Origin: Bacteroidota bacterium
GTDB taxonomy: Bacteria; Bacteroidota; Bacteroidia; UKL13-3
Assembly: GCA_947460565.1 (NCBI GenBank)
Contig: CANHJJ010000049.1
Location: 1 to 10,036, forward strand
Direction: 5' to 3'
DNA: 10,036 bases
The translations under genes and the position numbers were made by a program. Of this stretch, positions 6,826 through 10,036 are shown one piece after another (position 1 is the first letter of the stretch; every line of letters begins with the position of its first letter). A model generated the notes under the pieces. It saw only the letters and a program-made list of their open reading frames with translations. It searched no databases and was not told the DNA's origin.

Positions 6826-8031
6826 TTATTTATTGGGCGTATATTCATACACTACTTGATAAGGTATTTTCCTTAATTCGGATGAAATTTGTCCTAAACT
6901 AAGCGATTCGTATTGAGGCGTGGGCTCACATACAGAATACTTCCTTCCCTTGTAAACAATAGGTCTGCCAATAGGCTTATCAAAGGATATGGCTATAGTA
7001 ACATGAGTAGGATATAGCAAGGTAATCATAGGCAAATTGTAAATCTCTTTAACAAGATAAAAAAATAAACCTACCCTGTCATCGCAATCACTATGATCGC
7101 TGAGCAAGGTAAGCTCTGGAGAAAGTCTTTTTTCTTTACCATAATTTTCTTGGTCATTTTCGTATGAAAATGCATATCGTGTAAAATCCATTAAATATTC
7201 CACACCTTCTTTTTGATTCATCCCCTGCAAATTTGTTTTCAAAGTATTGATTAATGAACTGTAGGTCGTTTTACTTAAAGGAATATTGAAGTAAGAAGCA
7301 AAGTCGACCACTGGATAGTTAGCAAAAACGGCTTTCAGCTGCGGGTTGATTTTGATTTTAAACTCATAAGCATTTTCGTGATAATCAAAATGAATGTCCT
7401 TTTCAGTATAAGCACTTAATTTAAAATCAGGCAATTGCGATATTTTATATGAAAACACATTAATAGCTTTATCAATCGGGATTTCAACCTCAAAGACGGT
7501 TTGATTATTAAAATCCGTTTGCTTGTAGTCGTGGCGATTTAAGCAAACATATTGCTGATTGTTCTTTACATAAAACGGAATATCATAAATATTTTCATCA
7601 CTTCTAATATAAAACAGCAATTGTTGCTCGCTTATTGCTAGGTGCACATCATAACCGCTTTGGGCCATAATAAACCATTTATATAATGTATATCTGTAGT
7701 AATTATCTTCTTTGGGGCTTATTTCTTCTGCCGTTTTTCGAACAAGCTGGTAATAGAACCAATCATCTAGTTTGTGTGTAAATTTATAGTTTAATAATGC
7801 CTGGATAGTAGAATTAAAATCACTCAAAGCGATGTTAAGATAAAAATCTTTAATGTTTTGCTCAGAAATGATGCTTGAAAATGGAATGTTAAATGAATGT
7901 TCTACTGGGACTTCAATACTATCACTGTAAAAATCGATGCTTACTTCTTGCCTATTCCATTGCGCGTAACTCTCATGGGCATGAAAAATCATCCAAAAAG
8001 GTATAAATAAAATAAGTAGCCTGATTTTCAA
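6826..8031 (-). CDS. Exported transglutaminase-like (papain-fold) protein
   Basis: About 401 residues from a TTG start at 8031, which gives a clean Sec signal peptide: MKIRLLILFIPFWMIF, then a cut after ESYA, before QWN. A TTG at 8055 would add eight residues but lies inside a perfect -7 element. The next 220 residues are not recognised and look like a mixed alpha/beta accessory region. The C-terminal third resembles a transglutaminase-like cysteine peptidase domain. In numbering from the 8055 frame, Cys324 is in HSDCDDR, at a helix start followed by GLFFYLVKEIYNLP, and His351 is in YPTHVTIAI. The third triad position appears as Glu377 in VCEPTP, where Asp (DPT) is usual. It probably acts outside the cytoplasm on peptides or amides; the substrate is unknown. 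It lies between two regulator genes on the same strand. Confidence 0.72.
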   Translation of the reverse strand: MKIRLLILFIPFWMIFHAHESYAQWNRQEVSIDFYSDSIEVPVEHSFNIPFSSIISEQNIKDFYLNIALSDFNSTIQALLNYKFTHKLDDWFYYQLVRKTAEEISPKEDNYYRYTLYKWFIMAQSGYDVHLAISEQQLLFYIRSDENIYDIPFYVKNNQQYVCLNRHDYKQTDFNNQTVFEVEIPIDKAINVFSYKISQLPDFKLSAYTEKDIHFDYHENAYEFKIKINPQLKAVFANYPVVDFASYFNIPLSKTTYSSLINTLKTNLQGMNQKEGVEYLMDFTRYAFSYENDQENYGKEKRLSPELTLLSDHSDCDDRVGLFFYLVKEIYNLPMITLLYPTHVTIAISFDKPIGRPIVYKGRKYSVCEPTPQYESLSLGQISSELRKIPYQVVYEYTPNK

Positions 8032-8052
8032 TGTGTCGAATGAATTGCATAA

Positions 8053-8060
8053 CAAATATA
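8053..8060 (-). promoter_or_regulatory. Candidate -7 element TATATTTG near the transglutaminase-like gene
   Basis: The minus strand reads TATATTTG, a perfect match to TAnnTTTG, ending 21 bases before the TTG at 8031. No TTG or TTTG lies at the usual -33 spacing, so on its own it is weak. It matters because the longest reading frame would start inside it. Confidence 0.4.
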
Positions 8061-8121
8061 ATAAAATTTAACAATTTGGTAACATTGGAAGTATATTCAT
8101 TAAAAATTATCAAAAAGTTTG

Positions 8122-8150
8122 CAAAATTAGACTGCCGTTTTGACAACCAA
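8122..8150 (-). promoter_or_regulatory. Promoter candidate (TTG, 18 bp, TAATTTTG) for the transglutaminase-like gene
   Basis: On the minus strand a TTG at 8150-8148 is followed after 18 bases by TAATTTTG (8129-8122) and then CA, matching the Bacteroidota -33/-7 pattern. Transcription would begin near 8115, leaving a leader of roughly 85 bases before the TTG start codon at 8031. The -33 TTG sits in the centre of the dyad at 8141-8158, which suggests direct repression. Confidence 0.5.
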
Positions 8151-8158
8151 GGTTGTCA
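8141..8158. promoter_or_regulatory. 18-bp operator-like dyad TGACAACC-AA-GGTTGTCA
   Basis: Perfect 8-bp arms surround a two-base centre. Half of the arm bases are G or C, well above the AT-rich surroundings, so chance is unlikely. The centre is too small for a good RNA loop and no T-tract follows on either strand, which argues for protein binding to DNA, not termination. It covers the -33 element of the candidate promoter for the transglutaminase-like gene. The XRE protein encoded just upstream is the most likely binder, and the XRE-S24 protein is the alternative. Confidence 0.6.
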
Positions 8159-8237
8159 TCTGATTTTAACAAAGTCAAATGCTTATTAATATCGATTAGG
8201 CTTATTTGTTATTTATCAATTAATTGAATAGTAAAAT

Positions 8238-8699
8238 CTATTGCTTTAATTTAGATACAATGCTATTTTCAATGGACTCTATTTTTCGAGTTAATTGTTC
8301 TTGCTTTTGACCCATTGATGAAAGATTTTGACTCAAAGTATGTAAATATGATACCTCATCATAAAGAATTTTATGGTAGTTCAATACCTGATGAATGCTT
8401 TCCTGAAGGCTTGATAATTCAATAGAAACGAGCTTCAGTTGCTCTAATTCAGCAGATATATCTATGTTTTTTTGCTTCTCTCGCTTCAAATCACCTGTAC
8501 CTATAAGCAACCAGTCCGGATTTAGGTCCTTAAAATGTGTTAAAATTCTTTGGATCATATCCAATCCAGGTTTATTTCTACCACTACTGATATGGGTTAA
8601 TATAGATAATGAAATACCTAATTCTAAAGCAAATTGACTCTTGGTGTAGCCATATACATCAAGCAAATGCATTACACGTTTGTTTATATCTTCAATCAT
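8238..8699 (-). CDS. Small XRE-family regulator with coiled-coil C-terminus
   Basis: 153 residues from the ATG at 8699. A TTG at 8723 extends the frame by eight poorly conserved-looking residues (MCYIINNQ) and overlaps a repeated DNA site, so it is not preferred. Residues 1-65 form an XRE helix-turn-helix: INKRVMHLLDVYGYTKSQFA, LGISLSILTHISSGRNKPG, then LNPDWLLIGTGDL, an ending common in Bacteroidota XRE proteins. The remainder (about 75-153) is rich in Leu, Glu, Gln and Ser in heptad-like spacing and is probably a coiled coil for dimerisation or oligomerisation. There is no S24 or ligand-binding domain. It lies upstream of the transglutaminase-like gene on the same strand with a 206-bp gap. 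Its own upstream region carries a cluster of ACAAATGT sites, suggesting autoregulation. The regulated function is unknown. Confidence 0.85.
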   Translation of the reverse strand: MIEDINKRVMHLLDVYGYTKSQFALELGISLSILTHISSGRNKPGLDMIQRILTHFKDLNPDWLLIGTGDLKREKQKNIDISAELEQLKLVSIELSSLQESIHQVLNYHKILYDEVSYLHTLSQNLSSMGQKQEQLTRKIESIENSIVSKLKQ

Positions 8700-8719
8700 T
8701 TGATTATTAATTATATAGC

Positions 8720-8802
8720 ACAAATGTTAAACCTGTCGTTTTGCAAATCTGTACCCGATTCGAACACAAATGTAAAGCATAAACATTTGTAAATACAAAT
8801 GT
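8720..8802. repeat. Cluster of four ACAAATGT sites in the XRE gene promoter region
   Basis: ACAAATGT occurs at 8720-8727, 8766-8773 and 8795-8802, and in inverse orientation (ACATTTGT) at 8783-8790. A fifth copy is at 8902-8909. Each is a short dyad, ACA-AA-TGT. So many exact octamers in so short a span is far above chance even in AT-rich DNA. They surround and overlap the best promoter candidate of the XRE gene, so an operator array bound by that regulator is the simplest reading. The caveat is that T plus ACATTTG equals the -7 promoter consensus, so some copies may be promoter elements. Confidence 0.6.
8767..8799 (-). promoter_or_regulatory. Promoter candidate (TTTG, 21 bp, TACATTTG) for the small XRE gene
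   Basis: On the minus strand TTTG (8799-8796) and TACATTTG (8774-8767) are separated by 21 bases, fitting the Bacteroidota -33/-7 pattern. Transcription would start near 8760, with a leader of about 60 bases to the ATG at 8699. Both elements lie within copies of the ACAAATGT repeat and a third copy is in the spacer, so a protein bound to the repeats would directly cover the promoter. Confidence 0.5.
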
Positions 8803-8899
8803 GAAATTGATTACATTCCTACTTATAAAGTAAAGATGAAGCTTGTGTAACTTAAAATACTGATTATTACCATTTTATATATTATTAAAAATAAGCAAA

Positions 8900-8911
8900 A
8901 TACAAATGTAT
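8900..8911. promoter_or_regulatory. Distal ATACAAATGTAT dyad
   Basis: A fifth copy of the ACAAATGT site, with extended symmetry (ATACA and TGTAT arms around AA). The same 12 bases occur on the minus strand upstream of guaA at 3751-3762. It lies about 100 bp upstream of the main cluster and could support looping or cooperative binding, or be an upstream minus-strand promoter element (TACATTTG). Confidence 0.4.
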
Positions 8912-9401
8912 AATTAGCTTTTGATTCTATTTACAATTGGAAATACAGTGCAGATTCAAAATAATATCGAATAGGCATGACAAAAAAGCACAGCCCTATC
9001 CTACCCTATTATCTTTGCAATAAAATCTAACATCAGTTTTAATATCGTTTTTCGTGAGAATTGATTATTCCGAAAATCTATAGTAGAATTTAATTCTAAT
9101 CCATTCTGAGCAATCACCTAGAGGAGTTAATAGACTTCAAACCTTATTTTTAAAAATGGAGATTCCTTATTGATTATTAATATACACCTATTTCTAAGGT
9201 GCTATTTAATTTAACGAGTCAAAGATTCATTGATTTTGTTGTAGCGTTCTCGATAAGGATAAATCATTTAGTGGGTATATTAAGGTGCCTACATGGCTCC
9301 AAGTTGGCTTACTTTGTTTTTCAGAGTGGAATGTTATTTACATAATGATGGCCTTGGGTCCAATTGGGCATTGTAATTCCTATTTTTATCATTTATAGAA
9401 A
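8912..9401. other. Gene-free stretch between the XRE gene and the exported protein
   Basis: No coding region of useful length is open on either strand; stop codons are frequent in all frames. The longest small frames are 27 codons on the plus strand from the ATG at 9293 and 23 codons on the minus strand from the ATG at 9392 (MIKIGITMPNWTQGHHY and onwards), and neither has supporting context. A perfect -7 match, TATCTTTG, occurs on the plus strand at 9010-9017. A weak hairpin (CACCT/AGGTG, 9185-9201) is present. No tRNA, CRISPR or insertion-sequence end was recognised. It could hide a small RNA or a decayed gene. Confidence 0.5.
9010..9017 (+). promoter_or_regulatory. Orphan -7 promoter match TATCTTTG (plus strand)
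   Basis: TATCTTTG followed by CA is a textbook Bacteroidota -7 element, but no TTG is seen at the -33 distance, and no coding region follows on the plus strand before the window ends. It could drive an untranslated RNA, belong to a lost gene, or be chance. Confidence 0.3.
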
Positions 9402-9977
9402 CTAAAAAATAGTACCCGTACCATAGATTAAGCCTGCAGTATTTACACCAAAAGCATAGGTAGTGCCCAAGTACATCACAAAATTCTCACCTTTACGAAT
9501 TCTTAATCGTGCTGCTAGAAACGGAGCTGCCCACATATTACCATTTTGGTCCTTTCCAAGACTAAACATAGGCCCTAGTTCCATTTCCATATTGGATTTA
9601 GAAACTATTTCAAAATTGAATATTCTAAATTGAACACCCGTTCCGAATGAGACAGAGGCTTGCTCGCTTTTGATTTGGTTATCGACTATAAATTGCTTTG
9701 CGCCAACAGGAATATTGCAAAAAACTGGTATTTTAACTTTGTTTAATGTGCGGAACTCAGCAAACAAAAGAATAGAACTTGTAGGTATAACTATTGCTGA
9801 TTTGGTTAATAGGTCTGTCTGGTCACTATTTGAAATAAAAAGCAAAGATTGTCCAAAACTGAATTCAAAATGACCTTTTCTAACTTTTGCCTGTGTGCTA
9901 TCTTGTGATACTGCATCAGAAACTATGAATAGTTGAATAAACAACAATAAAAACAACAATCTACTAATATATTTCAT
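9402..9977 (-). CDS. Exported outer-membrane beta-barrel-like protein, function unknown
   Basis: 191 residues. A clear Sec signal peptide begins MKYISRLLFLLLFIQLFIVS, with cleavage probably close to DAVSQ-DS. The mature part alternates polar and hydrophobic residues, with glycine- and aromatic-rich strands (HFEFSFGQSLLFIS, ASVSFGTGVQFRIFNFEI, FVMYLGTTYAFGV), and ends in a terminal Phe (GTGTIF), the usual signal for barrel insertion by the Bam complex. About 170 residues would suit a small barrel of roughly 8 strands, of the broad OMP-b-barl type. There is one Cys (in PVFCNIP) and no lipobox. The ATG at 9977 directly precedes the signal peptide. It is separated from the next minus-strand gene by about 700 bp, so it is probably a single-gene unit or the end of an operon beginning outside the window. 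Confidence 0.7.
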   Translation of the reverse strand: MKYISRLLFLLLFIQLFIVSDAVSQDSTQAKVRKGHFEFSFGQSLLFISNSDQTDLLTKSAIVIPTSSILLFAEFRTLNKVKIPVFCNIPVGAKQFIVDNQIKSEQASVSFGTGVQFRIFNFEIVSKSNMEMELGPMFSLGKDQNGNMWAAPFLAARLRIRKGENFVMYLGTTYAFGVNTAGLIYGTGTIF

Positions 9978-10008
9978 AAAGCCAAATTAGTTTTAATCTA
10001 CAAAAAAT

Positions 10009-10016
10009 CAAATTTA
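10009..10016 (-). promoter_or_regulatory. Candidate -7 element TAAATTTG of the exported barrel-like protein gene
   Basis: The minus strand reads TAAATTTG, a perfect TAnnTTTG match, ending 31 bases before the ATG at 9977. The -33 region would lie at or beyond the window edge, so it cannot be confirmed. The AT-rich surroundings make chance matches common. Confidence 0.35.
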
Positions 10017-10036
10017 TTTTGAAAGTTCAGGAGAAA

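Noticed and set aside
8216..8227. Perfect 12-bp palindrome TCAATTAATTGA just past the small XRE gene stop.
   Set aside because: Ten of its twelve bases are A or T, it is not a terminator (no T-tract or GC stem), and such palindromes are expected by chance in this composition.
5891..8723. Prophage immunity region (two opposing repressors, CI/Cro style).
   Set aside because: Both regulators are on the same strand, separated by a 1.2-kb exported-protein gene, and no integrase, structural or lysis gene is in the window.
8745..8775. On the minus strand GTGTTCGAATCGGGTAC resembles a tRNA T-loop region or the 3' end of a tRNA, as at an integration site.
   Set aside because: The flanking bases do not form a 5-bp T stem, and no acceptor, D or anticodon arms can be drawn around it.
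9293..9376. Plus-strand frame of 27 codons beginning MAPSWLTLFF.
   Set aside because: No promoter, ribosome site or recognisable protein feature; it overlaps the equally weak minus-strand frame.
9324..9392. Small minus-strand frame beginning MIKIGITMPNWTQGHHY (23 codons), with further protein-like pieces in other frames downstream.
   Set aside because: Too short. Joining the pieces needs several frameshifts, and no family is recognised, so a pseudogene call is not supported.

Overview
The window is AT-rich chromosomal DNA, almost certainly from a member of the Bacteroidota. The evidence is the set of protein families (FkbM methyltransferase with a WCDWHA tail, guaA beside a periplasmic-binding-fold protein, XRE-S24 regulators, an NPDWLL-type XRE protein), the near absence of Shine-Dalgarno sequences, and repeated matches to the Bacteroidota promoter consensus (-33 TTG/TTTG, -7 TAnnTTTG). 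The genus cannot be told from the sequence. No rRNA, tRNA, CRISPR array, insertion sequence or complete mobile element was seen.

Layout. Positions 2-85 hold what looks like the 3' end of an unidentified plus-strand gene. An FkbM-family methyltransferase (167-1042) follows and probably ends a glycan or surface-polysaccharide cluster lying to the left. Converging on it from the right is a minus-strand pair: guaA (GMP synthase, 2199-3725) and, 22 bp downstream, a secreted type-1 periplasmic-binding-fold protein (1055-2176). A 216-bp divergent gap with two perfect-arm dyads separates guaA from an acyl-CoA dehydrogenase (3942-5084, plus strand), which ends in a clear intrinsic terminator. Then comes a minus-strand series, read right to left: an exported beta-barrel-like protein (9402-9977), a gene-poor stretch of about 680 bp, a small XRE regulator with a coiled-coil tail (8238-8699), an exported transglutaminase-like protein (6826-8031), a LexA-like XRE-S24 regulator (5891-6712), and rnhB (RNase HII, 5155-5754).

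The housekeeping genes guaA, rnhB and the acyl-CoA dehydrogenase are ordinary. The less ordinary part is 5.8-8.9 kb. It contains two different XRE-type regulators, one on each side of a transglutaminase-like exported protein, and each of these three genes has its own dyad symmetry upstream. The octamer ACAAATGT occurs five times in 190 bp ahead of the small XRE gene, and its copies coincide with that gene's best -33 and -7 promoter matches. An 18-bp dyad overlaps the -33 element of the best promoter candidate for the transglutaminase-like gene. A third dyad region precedes the XRE-S24 gene. This suggests a small, tightly self-regulated locus, but no known defence, phage or toxin system can be named from what is visible.

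Three start codons were set by context: the periplasmic-binding protein starts at an internal ATG, the small XRE gene at an ATG eight codons inside the longest frame, and the transglutaminase-like gene at a TTG (8031), because the longer start would lie inside a promoter element. rnhB also appears to start with TTG.
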